DNA of 64,000 nt from contig CALZFC010000082.1 of NCBI GenBank assembly GCA_945643635.1, positions 1,195,501 to 1,259,500 on the forward strand. Direction: 5' to 3'. The position numbers were made by a program, and so were the translations under genes. Source of the DNA: Allodiplogaster sudhausi (taxonomy: Eukaryota > Nematoda > Chromadorea > Rhabditida > Diplogasteridae). The notes beneath the pieces are model-generated. The model was not told where the DNA came from. It saw nothing but the letters and a program-made list of their open reading frames with translations, and ran no database searches. Below, in pieces: positions 44,200 through 55,632 of the stretch. Every line of letters starts with the position of its first letter. Position 1 is the first letter of the stretch.

Positions 44200-45170
44200 G
44201 TTAGTCAGTTAGGAGTAGTCTTCGTATTTGTATTTTTTTTTCTGTTGCTGTTGTTGTTTCCACGGATTTTGAATACGGATTGAAAGAGCCTCCTTAAGCT
44301 CCGCCCACCAAGTAATCTTTTTTCATGAGTGAACTTGCATATAGTAAATAGGGCAGATACTCGCTCAGTAACAATGCACAGTTTTCCTTCCTTACAAAAA
44401 TAAAAAAAATGGCCTAGTCTTAGCTATTGGCTATTCGGCAAGTTCGACAAATTATCGTGGAAAAAGACACGAAAAAGATATAGGAGAAGACTTACCATCA
44501 AGGTTACCCTCGAGAACCGAGAGCATTCTCATGTAAAGTTCTCATGGAAATTCATTTGCGAAGCCGGCAACGCCAATAGAGCACTGCTAACAGACTGTTT
44601 ATTTCATCGTAGTAATCGGTTATTAAAAAAAGAAATACTATGCTCTGCTCTTTTCGAGCATGTTGACTAATGTTTTTTTTCAGAGCCCGACAGACGCTGC
44701 AACCTTGCTTTGGTGTATGTATTATATGCAATAGACGTTACAAACTACATTTTCAAAAAAAAAAATTTTTTTTCGAGAGATTTTTTTCTTTTTTTCTTCT
44801 TCTTGACCTTTAAAGTAATGCATCATGCTTTATCCGTTCGCTTACATATGTACACACATATGCAAGTCTTTGAGAGAGAAAACCAAGTGTTCTTATGCGA
44901 AGAGAACGAACTCGAGAGGGTTAGGGCAACAAAGCAGCAAAGAATACATGGTCAAGCCTTTTGTGAACAGCCGAACAGCGGGCGGGCACGCATGAATCAA
45001 AAAAAGTGGAACTCAAGCTCAGCTGCCTATTTTGGATGAGAGCGCTGACAGGCATTGATGGCGTGGCTTAGGTAGAAAATGGAAAGAGCCCATTAAACCC
45101 TCCCCCCCCCCCCAAAAAAAATTTTCAACACCGTCCTCGCACAATCACCTGTTAACAGGCGCGTTTGCGA
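44200..45170. other. Intergenic, no firm gene
   Basis: 44280-44700 repeats 3590-3910 directly. A 109-codon open stretch at 44710-45039 has poly-Phe and AT-rich codons and is not called. A C run lies at about 45102. Confidence 0.5.
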
Positions 45171-46276
45171 AAGGAAAGATAGAGAATGAAAAAGAGTGAG
45201 AGAGAAAAAGTGGGTGGGAGAAGATTAGGAGATAAAAAGAGAGATCGAGAAGAGAGGGAGAGAGAGAGAGAAATAGAGTTAAGGAGATAAAAGAGAGTGA
45301 GAGAGAGAGAGAAAGGAGAGAGAAATGGTTGAGAAAGAGAGATAGAGAAAGAAAGTAAGAAAGGAACTGTAGAGTTTAAAATAAGAGAAAAAGAATGAAA
45401 AGGAGATGTAGATAGCGTTCCAGCGTTTGGGTCGCGTAAAAGAGTTTACCTGCTCGATTTCTTTTTAAAAAAAGAGGAGCACAAAACGGGGGTGGATGGG
45501 CCTGGCCCCGCGCGGGGCCGACCACGGCGGCACCGACGCCGGATACTGTCGGCCCCCTCCGGCGACCCTTGAGCACAAAGTGAGCACAAAATCGAGGCCA
45601 TTTACAGTCTCTCCACAAGCTCTGCCTCCTGTCCCTATCCCATCGAACACTTTGTCCTTGCCATCACACCTCAACTGTTCTAGCCGTAAATAAATAAAGA
45701 GTTTAAATCAAAAGTATGTGCCACGCGTCAATAAAATCGTTGTTTTTTTGGTGGTTTTCCCGATTTTATGCAAGTTGCTCTCCTCCCTCCAAGTTATTGT
45801 TTCTAGTGTTGTATATATGTTTAACAGCAATTTATATGCTATAAAGTTTCGAAATTTGAAAAAAAATTCTGTTTCACAAAAATACGCTTAGAAAAGGATC
45901 CTCCTATCCTTGAAACATTTAATTGACTTTTCACCCTCATTGTCAGATGAAATGGAAATCTTCGTTGACCTCAGGCTCAGCCTGGATGAAAATCACGGAT
46001 GGCTCAGTAAACGTAAGAAAGCGCCCTGGGATGACGGAAAACCATTAAAAAAAAGATTAATTACAATGCCAAAGGGGGAACACCGGATTTACGATTTGGT
46101 ATGAAAGCGGGTGGAGATAATCGACAGTGTAAACTAAAAAAAAGAGAGTAGGCGTAATGAGAAATAAAGAGATAAAGAAATGAGAGAAAGAGAAAAAGAG
46201 ACAGACTTATTACAAGAAATAGAGAGAGAGAGAGACGCCGAAAGTAAGGAGAAAGAGAAAGTGGGAACGAGAGAGA

Positions 46277-46321
<45 letters not shown>

Positions 46322-46480
46322 CAATGCTCTGATCATGTAAAAAAAAAGTAAGAGAAAGATAGCATTCAAGAAGATGTAGAGATGTTCTATGGTTTCATGT
46401 CCGCGGTTATATTCCCTTAAAAAGAGCCAAGGCAAAGTGAACGGCATCCTTGCCATTTACACTCTCCACCCTCTCTTAAC
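45170..46480 (+). repeat. Inverted copy of 28.36-29.81 kb: two CT/GA modules
   Basis: A GA-rich module (45170-45710) with the GC-rich insert, a unique-looking link (45720-46030), and a second GA module (46060-46480) with the core TTCCCTTAAAAAGAGCCAAG. This is the reverse of the region upstream of the gene at 26539-28002 and here lies upstream of the gene at 46883. Confidence 0.75.
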
Positions 46481-46741
46481 GAAGGTTGAGATGTGTTAGA
46501 GAAAAAGAGGTAGAGAGAGAGAGGGATGAGAGAGGGATGAGAAAGTGAAAGTGGGTTAAAGATGAAGATGTGGGTGTGCCAGAGAGAGGTTTCGCTTTAG
46601 AACGAACGGCTTGTCGAAAAGGCTTTAAATGCCGGCGGTTAATGTGGGCATCCTTCCACTCATTGAGCTCATTCAAGGCAATGAATATTAGTAGTAGCTC
46701 TATCATCGCAATCTTCCTAGATAATATTTTACTTTACTTAC

Positions 46742-46748
<7 letters not shown>

Positions 46749-46802
<54 letters not shown>
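46749..46802. repeat. TA microsatellite
   Basis: About 54 bp of pure TA, 80 bp upstream of the start of the C6 gene at 46883. Other AT/TA runs lie at 47440-47475, 50174-50206 and 56436-56471. Confidence 0.9.
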
Positions 46803-46805
<3 letters not shown>

Positions 46806-46882
46806 TTACTAATTAAAACAGACTGTCTTAATCCATTACTACTACTTACCTGATTCAGCTGAACGTTATAAAAGCGAACTTC

Positions 46883-47438
46883 ATGCCTCACCCTAGAATG
46901 GCCGTGTTTACGATGTGTGTGTCGGCGGCGCTTTTGCCGATTGCGTTCGCGTGCGGCGCCGTTCGCACGACCACGACGCCCGTTCCTACGACGACAACTA
47001 CATTGACGACGACCACAACAGGTAAGAAGAGAAAAAGACAAATTAAAGAAGAGGACCGCAATCCAAAAACAAACAAAAACAAATACATTTTCTAATTGTA
47101 AGCGGTATTTTTTTTCGATATATAAAATTTTTTTAGCTTTATATTTTTGTCAAGTACTATTTATTTCTAGTCACGCAACCTAGAATGGCCGAGGTTTTTT
47201 CTCGATGTATCTCTACTTAGTTCCGTGCGAGGCGTGCGATCCGGGCGACGTGAACGTGGCGCCTGCTGGCGGGCCTGGCGAGAAGGCCTTCGATAGCGTC
47301 GTGGTTGGCATGGGCGCCGACGGCTGCGACACGCTCACTCTCACGTGCACCGGCACCGAAGCCATGATCGAGGTTGTATAAGAAAAACTATAATAAAAAT
47401 TAAATTTATGTATGTATATACGTATTATATTGGTATAA

Positions 47439-47481
<43 letters not shown>

Positions 47482-47890
47482 ATAAAAAATAACAGTTTTC
47501 TAAAAATAATGGAGAAATGCTAATAAATACTTTTTCTTCTTCTAATATTACTGAAATCAGCGCCTCAGTCTCGATTCAGAAAGATATCATACAATTTTTT
47601 TTAAATAAACAAAAACCAAAATATAACACACAGTCCTGTCGAGGAGCTATTAGGAGGAAGGCATATACATTAAAATACCGCGAAATATTTGCGGTTTTTT
47701 TCAAACTAGAGCTAACTTTTCCATATATCAAAGTGATTGAGCGCAGTGGAAAACGTTTCTTGTTTCATCGTGGTCACCATGCTCAAGGACGAAAGGTTGA
47801 GCATGAAGAGACAGCTATCCAGTCAAGCGAAGAAAAAGAGAGTGTGCGATTTGTGAGAAAGAGAGAAAGCGAAGAGAGAGGGAGAATGAG

Positions 47891-47928
<38 letters not shown>

Positions 47929-48053
47929 AGAGAGAGATGAGAATGAGAGAGATAGGAGAGAGAGGGGAAAGAGATAGAGAAAGAGAAGAGAGAAGAGATA
48001 TAGAGAGATAGGTAGAGAGGGGAGAGAGAGAGAGCGAGAGAGCGAGAAAGAGA

Positions 48054-48100
<47 letters not shown>

Positions 48101-48391
48101 AAGAGGATAGAAAGGGGTTCCCTCTGCTGAATATCGTTCGTGATATCGCCCGTGATAGCGATGAAATTGCATGCAAGAGGAATGGGGAAATTTTTCGATT
48201 TATGGTCCCGCAGTGAATTGGCGGCAAATTCAAATGGCTATTACTTGTCAGCTGAACAGCGGCGCCAACGGCGTCGTGCCGGGCCCGGTCGAAGTGCTCG
48301 TGTGCTCGCAAGACGGGACGGGCTGGGTGCTCAGCGAAGACCAGAGCATCCACATTACGAGGGCCGTCTGCTCGTCCATTCCGGATTTATA

Positions 48392-48392
<1 letters not shown>
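46883..48392 (+). CDS. C6-domain secreted protein (last of the array)
   Basis: The gene encodes 143 residues. Exon 1 (46883-47021) has MPHPRMAVFTMCVSAALLP, AFACGAVRTTTTPVPTTTTT and a GTAAGA donor in phase 1. Exon 2 (47221-47372) has PCEACDPGDVNVAPAGG to LTCTGTEAMIE. Exon 3 (48252-48392) has LNSGANGVVPGPVEVLVC, DGTGWVLSED and RAVCSSIPDL. A TATA box, GTTATAAAAG (46865-46874), precedes the ATG. Intron 2 is long and filled with AT and GA repeats. Intron 1 ends with a decayed piece of exon 1 (CCTAGAATGGCC, 47179-47190) that runs into the exon-2 acceptor. GA repeats start right after the stop. Confidence 0.8.
47870..48110. repeat. GA microsatellite in intron 2
   Basis: About 240 bp of GA-rich repeat ending about 140 bp before exon 3 of the gene at 46883-48392. 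A second GA tract (48394-48515) begins right after its stop codon. Confidence 0.85.
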
Positions 48393-48428
<36 letters not shown>

Positions 48429-48515
48429 AGAGAGAGAAGAGAAAGAGAAGAGAGAGTGTGAGAAAGGGAGAAGAGAGAGAGAGGATGGAGACTTGAGGGA
48501 GAGTAGAGAGAGAGA

Positions 48516-49255
48516 AGAATGTTTTAATATAATTTATGCATAATTTAAGTTCTCATCCTAGTTCCCATGTATGTACATACATACATATATTAGTTATGTA
48601 TTATCGAAACAAGCGCACATCGTAGAATGGAAGTATTTATCAAACAGCAAAATTAAACGCTAGTTTAATTTTTAGTTTGTTATATAGGCTGATGAAGTAT
48701 GGTCTATTTTACTCGTTCTAGATGCATTTTGATTGCTCTATGTCTCGTGGACTATTAAAAAAATTTTATCAGGTTGTTTTAGTAATGGGTTTTCGTTACC
48801 AAAATAAGTAATTAGATGCTTCCTTTTCACTTTCAATTCATCTTAATCGGAGAGAATCATTAATTGTTCAACTCAATTCATTGAAATATCATATAAAATG
48901 TGTCATATTACTTGAACATCTTTAATTTTATTCGGTAAAGCATTTATTCGCTGAACAATTACGTTGGCATATTGGGTAGAATTTTCTCTAATCTAGATAA
49001 TAAACATTTTGACAATACTGACTTTAACTTAACAATAGGTGTAAAGCACTGCAAAAAATCAATACCAAACATAGAAAAATATAAATTGTAAGAACAAATA
49101 AGAAATGGGAGATATGAAGAAAAATTACTGAACAAAGTAAATTGTAAATACTGGCCTATTATATTGCTAATAGAGAACGAACTGCTTCTCAAAATATTAA
49201 AAAAAAATTATTTCACAATTAACATTTGCGTTACACTCTCATTACCTCATCTATT
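48516..49255. other. AT-rich intergenic DNA, no gene seen
   Basis: Low GC on both strands with no exon-like codon bias. It marks the end of the C6 array. Confidence 0.6.
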
Positions 49256-49259
49256 TCTC

Positions 49260-49444
49260 CTTTCCCTTTATTTCTCTCTACGCATCTTTCTCTCTCTTTC
49301 TCTTTCTCTCTCTCTCCATCTCTCTCTCTCTCTTTCTCTTTCTCTTTCTCTCTCTCACTCTCTCTCTTTCTCTCTCCATCTCTCTCCCTCTCCCTCTCTC
49401 TTTCTCTTTCTCTCTCCCTCTCTCTCCCCCTCTCTCTCTTTCTC

Positions 49445-49484
<40 letters not shown>

Positions 49485-49487
49485 CTA
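49260..49487. repeat. CT microsatellite
   Basis: About 220 bp of CT with interspersed CTTT/CCCT units, directly 3' of the minus-strand gene end at 49548. Confidence 0.9.
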
Positions 49488-49547
49488 GAACTCGATGACA
49501 TCCAGCACGACCGCCCTGAGCTGCCTGGCGTCATACGCTACCGAATT

Positions 49548-49780
49548 CTAGATCGAGTCGATCAGCGCCTCGAGCAGCGGCCCGTCCACCGACGCCGGGA
49601 TGCCCTCGCCGTATTCTGTGATTGGCGGGAAATTAAAAAAAAAAGTAAATTGGCGGGAAATTTAAATTTAAAAAAGCAACCTTCGCATTTCTCGAGAAAT
49701 ACGAGCAGTTCATCGATGACAGTGTCGCGGACGGCGATGATGTGCCGTGACATCGCTTCGACCCTCGCGAGGATGCAGCG
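49548..49780 (-). CDS. 3' end of an unrecognised gene (two exons)
   Basis: After a TTTCCAG acceptor, exon A (49780-49681) reads RCILARVEAMSRHIIAVRDT, then VIDELLVFLEKCE, ending in phase 1 at GTTGCT. A 65-bp intron follows. Exon B (49615-49548) then reads YGEGIPASVDGPLLEALIDS and ends at TAG. Codons are GC-ending and the phases join, so this is probably real. It looks helical and has no signal peptide in the visible part. The frame stays open for 20 more sense codons after the TAG (NSVAYDARQLRAVVLDVIEF) with the same codon bias, so the TAG may be a recent nonsense change. Upstream exons were not found. Confidence 0.55.
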
Positions 49781-49799
49781 CTGGAAACATACAAAAAAA

Positions 49800-50170
49800 T
49801 ATATAATGAAATAAATAAATAAATATATATAGTGTATTAATTACTTAAAAATAAATACATAAAAAAGGCATTCTGTAAATAATCAGGAAAACGTTATGAT
49901 GAGTACCATCTATCCATAGAAACAATCTAATTCTTATACTCTCCATATCAATTTATAGAAAATAATCTTGTACTTTTCCGTGTCTACACGTTTTTGGGCG
50001 GCTCTTCTATTCTTTATTCATTAGCATTAGGTTGTGTATGTGCAGGTGACGTCTTATCTATCTCCTAGTATACATTATGATTGTAAGAATATGAACCTAC
50101 AGTATGCTCATTATAAGACATGTACCGTATGGTTCTAATAATAGTAATATAAATGTGAATCTACAGTATG

Positions 50171-50207
<37 letters not shown>

Positions 50208-51360
50208 GTATATACATATGTATATAGCTTGACTATAAGGCATCGCACTTCATTCGCCTCTAGGTCATGTCTAGCCGTTAAGAGACAGAACAACATATTC
50301 GGGATTAAAAGAACTAATCGGCAACAAAGCTTATCTCGCTTTTCCAAATCGGCAACTGCTGCCCCGAAATTTGACCTACTTATTTTTTTTATCGGCAACA
50401 AGTCCACTCAGCCCTTTAAGCTTCCTCTTCTTCGACAAACGTAAAGCTGGCTGAATGGAGAATGAGGAGGTTGGGCAAGAACAACAAAAAAAGGCAAGCC
50501 AACGTGAATGTTGTCATGGTTTTTCGATAGAAAGTGACGGGAAGGGGGCCAGCAAGCAAGAGAAAATGAAACTGTCAGTCTTAGAAGAAAGAAATTAACA
50601 TACAAATGCTTGGCTTGGCAATCAAGGCCTTTTTGTGTATTTCAACATCTGACTAGGACGAAGTGATGATGGCCGGACTTTGCGGGAGTCAGCGAGAGAA
50701 AGCGAGCGGGAGGCTCGAGCATGCACTAACGCCGAGTCTATCAATGATTTTGCGAGGTCGAGACAAGCCTCTGCGGCCAATCGGCAACAAGAGCAAACAG
50801 CCGCAAAAATAATAGCTCCGGGCGAATGTTTTTCACGCCATGGCAAACCAGAGTTTGCGCATTGTTACTCTCGAAAAAAAACACGCTCCCCATATATTCC
50901 AGCCGTTTCCAACCAACTTTGGCATTTCGATGGTGCCTCTGTAATGAAGCTCACCGGCTTCTTAACTGTCGTTTAGATTTGGAAAGGAGTTCCTTACATA
51001 GGGCGAACAGGGAGGCTGGTAGAAGGAGTTCTCTACTGTCTTTGGTCGGTGCTCAGCCGGTGATATACGCCAACAAGAAGAACGTGCGTTCGAGACAGCA
51101 GTTGAGAGGGTCCGAGTGATGAGTAGGAAGGCGCGGGTTCGAATCCCGCCGCTTAAAATGGTCTTTTACCGTCGATGGTTCCTCTTCGTAACATGAGCGC
51201 TTTGTGGCAGAAAAATGAGCTTTTGATTCGCAAGAGAAGCTTGAAGAAACATTATGATGATGAGCACTTGCTGCTACGCAACGAAACATCCATGACAAGG
51301 ATGGGAGTGTCGAATGAAGCGCTATAACGTATACGGATAGGCCAGCGCGATTCTCATTCA
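49800..51360. other. Intergenic and rearranged 5' region of the PAN-like gene
   Basis: 49800-50240 is AT-rich with a TA run. 50510-50700 is an inverted copy of 55290-55510, whereas from about 51275 the match to 55505 onward is direct, so one copy carries a local inversion. No exon was found. Confidence 0.5.
51080..51150 (+). repeat. tRNA-like or SINE fragment
   Basis: GCGGGTTCGAATCCCGC forms a perfect T-arm with a B box, but no matching acceptor stem or A box is intact. It is likely a tRNA-derived repeat, not a working tRNA. Confidence 0.35.
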
Positions 51361-51367
51361 ACAGAAA

Positions 51368-52825
51368 ATGCAGTACGCAATCGTTGTCGCAATCCTCCTC
51401 CCGCTGATGGTAGGATTCACTCAGCTTATATTCACTTTTATATCAATGTTATCTCTAATAATTTCGTCATAGGCCGCAGAAACTTTCACTCGATTCCAGC
51501 GGACTGGCGAGTCGCGCCAACGCATCAAAACAGTCGAATATCTTACTTCTTTTCAAGACTGCATGCGATACCAGGCAAGTACACACTCCTTTAGCTGTTC
51601 ATCTACATCGCAAGAAAAACACATCAGAGAAACGAATATCGAACAATGACTCAATTAATAAAAGAGCGATTCCTAAAATAATGTAAAAAGGCGTAACATT
51701 TCATTCACAGAACATTTTTTTTCCACATCTTCGCATGTTCAGGCAAACCAATGCGTGGGCGTCGCAGTCGATGGTGGTGGGGCGTGCAGTGTCGTCCTTG
51801 TCCCGCAGACCGCCCCCGCAGGCACCGTCTACTTTGACCGCCTAACAGGCAATTCGTGCCCGGCGGGATCAGGGGAAGTTCTCCGCTTCAACTCGGAGGA
51901 TCTCACGACAACCACGACCACCACAACGACCACAACGCTCCCGCCAGTAACTTTTTGTTTGGATAGAGGATTCATTTGATCATTCAGCTTTCTGGCATCT
52001 CTGAGCAACAAAGTTTCAAAGTTTATTCCACAATCAGGGATTGGGCCCGATGGGTGAAGGCAAGATGAAAGGCATCGGGTTTCATGACAATATAAGAAAA
52101 AAGAACAGTTTCATGACATGACGTTATATAAGAAATGTTACATTTTGAGTTTAACACACTATGTGACGACACGTGCAGACAAAGAACATAGAAATATTGA
52201 TGCCTACTTTCAGTAGAGGATATATTCAATGAAGGTACATACATATTTATGTACCGTATTTTCTCTATTAGTACCAACGGCGGTATTATTTTTCAATACC
52301 CTCGCGGGGGAGGGGTACTATTAGAGGGAGGAGTTCTATTAGAGGGAGGGGTTCTATTAGAGGGAGGGGTACTATTTTTCAATGTGAGAAACTAAAAGTT
52401 CAATAACAAAATTGTATTCGTAAAAAAGAAGAATAGTAGGTCGAATTCAATGGAATCATCTATGGAATATCAGTTTAAGAACAGATTTTACATGAATTTG
52501 CCGTCAGTTCTTTGGTTAGAGCACCCCATGCCTCCAGGTCCGTTCGAAACACATCTAGAGATGAGGTTCTAGACTGTTAGGGGGGGGGGGTACTATTGGG
52601 GGGGGGGGTTCTACTAGAGGGAGCGATTCTGTTTTTCAATGGTATTTTCAGAGGGGGTACTATTAGAGGGGGGGGGGTTCTAATAAAGGGGGGTACTAAT
52701 AGAGAAAATACGGTATGTACATACATTTACTGCTCCTTAATCTGGTCTTTCAAAACCAAGACACCGACACATAAATTTAGACCACTACCACAACACTCGC
52801 GACCACCACGACTACGACTATAGCA
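51368..52825 (+). CDS. PAN-like, Thr-rich secreted protein, 5' exons
   Basis: Exon 1 (51368-51409) is a short signal peptide, MQYAIVVAILLPLM. Exon 2 (51473-51574) reads AETFTRFQRTGESRQRIKTV and FQDCMRYQ and ends CAG/GCAAGT, a GC-AG intron. Exon 3 (51743-51946) reads NQCVGVAVDGGGACSVV, VYFDRLTGNSCPAG and then a Thr run to a GTAACT donor. A mini-exon (52781-52825) adds TTTTTLATTTTTTIA in phase 0. The Cys spacing suggests a PAN/apple-like fold, but one Cys of the pair kept in the tandem copy at 55633 (SCFQNC) is missing (TSFQDC). The 3' end is unresolved; the exons at 53826 may or may not belong. Stopping at 51979 by intron retention is possible. Confidence 0.6.
52254..52713. mobile_element. TA-flanked MITE, family CCGTATTTTC (460 bp)
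   Basis: TIR CCGTATTTTCTCTATTAG, with TA duplications at 52252-52253 and 52714-52715. It lies within intron 3 of the PAN-like gene and is absent from the tandem copy. The interior has no coding frame. Confidence 0.85.
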
Positions 52826-53825
52826 GTAAGCCTTAAATTTGATTTGATCATAGCTACAATTTTCTTTTTTAAGAATTTTTTAAACCAAAAAAATTAAAAC
52901 GCTGAAAAAGTTAATATTATTTTTTGATAAAATAGTCTTGAATCTGTACTACAATTGACCACAGCGAGTGCCTGCCTCGCTTATGTTTTGGTATTGTGCA
53001 ACCAACATATTTGCAAAACATGGCCGCATGAACTAAATACATACTATGCACATACATGCACTTGAACGTACACAAAGGTGTGAATGGGTTTGTAGAATCC
53101 GTTTGCGAGGATTCTACTTTTCGGCCATAATTATCCCAATATTGGCGCCTCCCACTTCTACACTCTCGACCGGAACGACCCTACTCGACTCGCAAATGGA
53201 TACACAGCTGAAGCAACTGATGGTTCGTTTTCATGAATTCAGATGTGTACAGTTGCAAAAATTTGGCCCCACTGAGTCGACACAAAAATCCGGCATAATA
53301 TATATTTTTTTCATTCTCGGTCCAAGCTGATTCTTTCTTACATCATCAAACCTAGTTTTTTAAAGAGCTGCATATATTTCATTTTTTAGTTGCTGGCAAC
53401 TGCGCTAATTGTTACAATTTTCTTTTAAAGAATTTTAAACAACAAAAAAATGCTGAAACCTTAATGTAATTTTTTTTGATAAGAATGTGCATGCCCATCT
53501 GAAGAAATTCTCCCTTCAGATTGTCTATTCAAGATCCGCTATTTCTTTGAACGCTCTTTTTTACAAACAGGTAGCGAGATAATGGAAAGAAGAGAGCACA
53601 AGGGGAAGCGCTGAGAAAGGCATTTATTTTCAATGCTCTTAGGAAAGCCATAATCTACATACATATATCAATTTTCATGGATGTTATATGTATATCAATT
53701 TTCATGGACGTTGTAGTCTCGTCTCTGTAAATCAAATGTGCTCTCGCTCTTATGTCCGGCAAAGGGCACTAATTCAAGTATGAGTTTTCAGCTCCTTTAA
53801 AGTAAGTTAATTTTTTTATATTTAG

Positions 53826-54635
53826 AATACGATAATAATGGCTACGCCGTGAAGCCCGACGCGCTTGCCTCGGCGCGATTCTGCTGTCCCACATTTGATA
53901 AATGCGCGGTTACCGTATGCCTCAGCCGGGAAGACGCCGACCCGCCTTGGGGATCCTGGTCGAGGCTCATCTTGAAACCCAACGTTGTGGCATGCGATGC
54001 CGGACATGAAGTTCTTATTTTGATACTCTCTATTTTCGCTTTAAAAACATTACTTTTATAATAATTTTTTCTCATTTGTCCTAACAATAAGATTCTCTGC
54101 TTGTTTTTCTAATTACATACACATATTCAATTAGTCTACTGAAATAGAAATATATTTATGGCATAAATACGGATTTTACATCGTTTATAGCTCCTTGGCT
54201 ACGCCTCATCGGTCTCCACTCCGTGTTCTGGCGCAATGGTCGAGAACATCGAATTCGTCCGCAATAATCACCCGAGTAGGCTCTTGAGCTTTTCGCTCTA
54301 GAAAAGAAAATAAATATTTAAAAGTCATATTCTTGTGTAATATAAATTTAATTTATTTACTATTTTTCTTAACGAAGAATAGAAAAAAACTATCAAGATA
54401 GTTTATTTGTCTAAACATAACTGAACACTCTGCAATTTATGGTAGGCAGCGGAATTTTTTTTTTTGGTAAAATTAGATTTTTATTTAATTGTAATTTTGG
54501 CTCTCTTGCACAGCTCGTATGTACCCGAATCCGAACACGAAGCAGTACAACGTACTTACCGGCAACGCTGAATTTCACCAAAGCGGAGTTCGCTTCCTCA
54601 CTTGGCCATCCCCAGCCTTTTCTCAAACAGGATAA
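53826..54635 (+). CDS. Cys-containing C-terminal exons, unrecognised family
   Basis: Three exons join in frame. 53826-54010 reads EYDNNGYAVKPDALASARF, CCPTFDKCAVTVC, PPWGSWSRL and ACDAGHE, ending phase 0 at GTTCTT. 54191-54275 reads LLGYASSVSTPCSGAMVENI, EFVRNNHP, ending phase 1 at GTAGGC. 54514-54635 reads RMYPNPNTKQYNVLTGNAEF, then HQSGVRFLTW to a stop. Codons are GC-ending as in confirmed exons. The first exon needs one base from an upstream exon that I could not place, so whether it continues the PAN-like gene at 51368 is open. The opposite strand offers weaker frames over the last two exons. Confidence 0.5.
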
Positions 54636-55632
54636 TAACATCATAGGGCATGATATAACCTTTAGCCATTACTGATTGAATTATATATACGTGCCTTTCG
54701 CTGTTTCATAACACTTGATGCCTATTGAATTGGAATGCGAAAAAAAGTAAAAATTCCCAAATACGTAAAGGGTGATCCTTATCCCTGCTTTACTTGTGAT
54801 CAGAAGGATCTTTTGTTCGCACAACAGGGCGAATAAATGTCGTCTATGTTGCTTACCGTTCCTATCATCAATTCTGCACCGAGAGACCTGCCATTAAGAG
54901 AGCATTTCTGAGAGATTAGACCATGGGTCTCTTAAAGGAAATATCCGACGAAAGAAAGAAGTTAACAGTGAAACCAGATATGTATGTAAGTTTAAATGTT
55001 AATATTTATCTTTAAAAAACCAATCTTTTTTTTAGAGAATCTCATCGAAATGTTCAAATTTTCAAATTGAACATTGAAATTAAAGACAATCCACTGGCAC
55101 AATCGTCTTGTGCAAGCCCCAGTTGGGGGGAGGGCAATCACAACGAGTCGTCGTCATCGTATATGACATTGAAAAGGGACAAAATAGTAGATGGTACACT
55201 ATACCCACTTGATCACGCAATTGGACCTCTCTCTCGCATTCTCATGGATTGACTCGGCGATAGGGCGCTCTTGAGCATCCCATCGCTTTCTCTCGCTGAC
55301 CCTTGCAAAGTCCCGCCATCATCACTTCGTCCTGGCCAGGTGTTGAAATATGCAAATAGACCGTATTATTATGAGATTCGCAGGACAAGCATTTGAATGT
55401 TAAATTCTTTCTTCTTACAATTAGTACCGCGTGGCAGCAGCGACAGATTCATTTCTCTTGCTTGCCGGTCCGTCCCGTCACTTTCTATCAAAAAACCATG
55501 ACAACATTACGCAACGAAACATCAGGACAAGGTTGGGAGTGCTGAAGAAAGCGCGAAAAGATATACGGATATACTAGTCGTCTTGAAGTCCACTTCTGTA
55601 GGTAGCTTGTGGTGCTTATCACTCGATAGAAA

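Larger units (their letters stand above)
37250..44330. repeat. Right outer arm (R1) of the inverted duplication
   Basis: Reverse partner of 1-3610, enlarged by the retrotransposon at 38196-41913. Both arm ends carry GGAGGCTCTCTCAATCCGTA or its diverged form, also seen at 20450. This repeat may mark the duplication edges. Confidence 0.85.

Noticed and set aside
44710..45039. 109-codon frame
   Set aside because: Poly-Phe start from a T run; no codon bias or relative in the window.
51080..51150. Working tRNA gene
   Set aside because: Only the T-arm is intact; no acceptor stem pairs and the A box is degraded.
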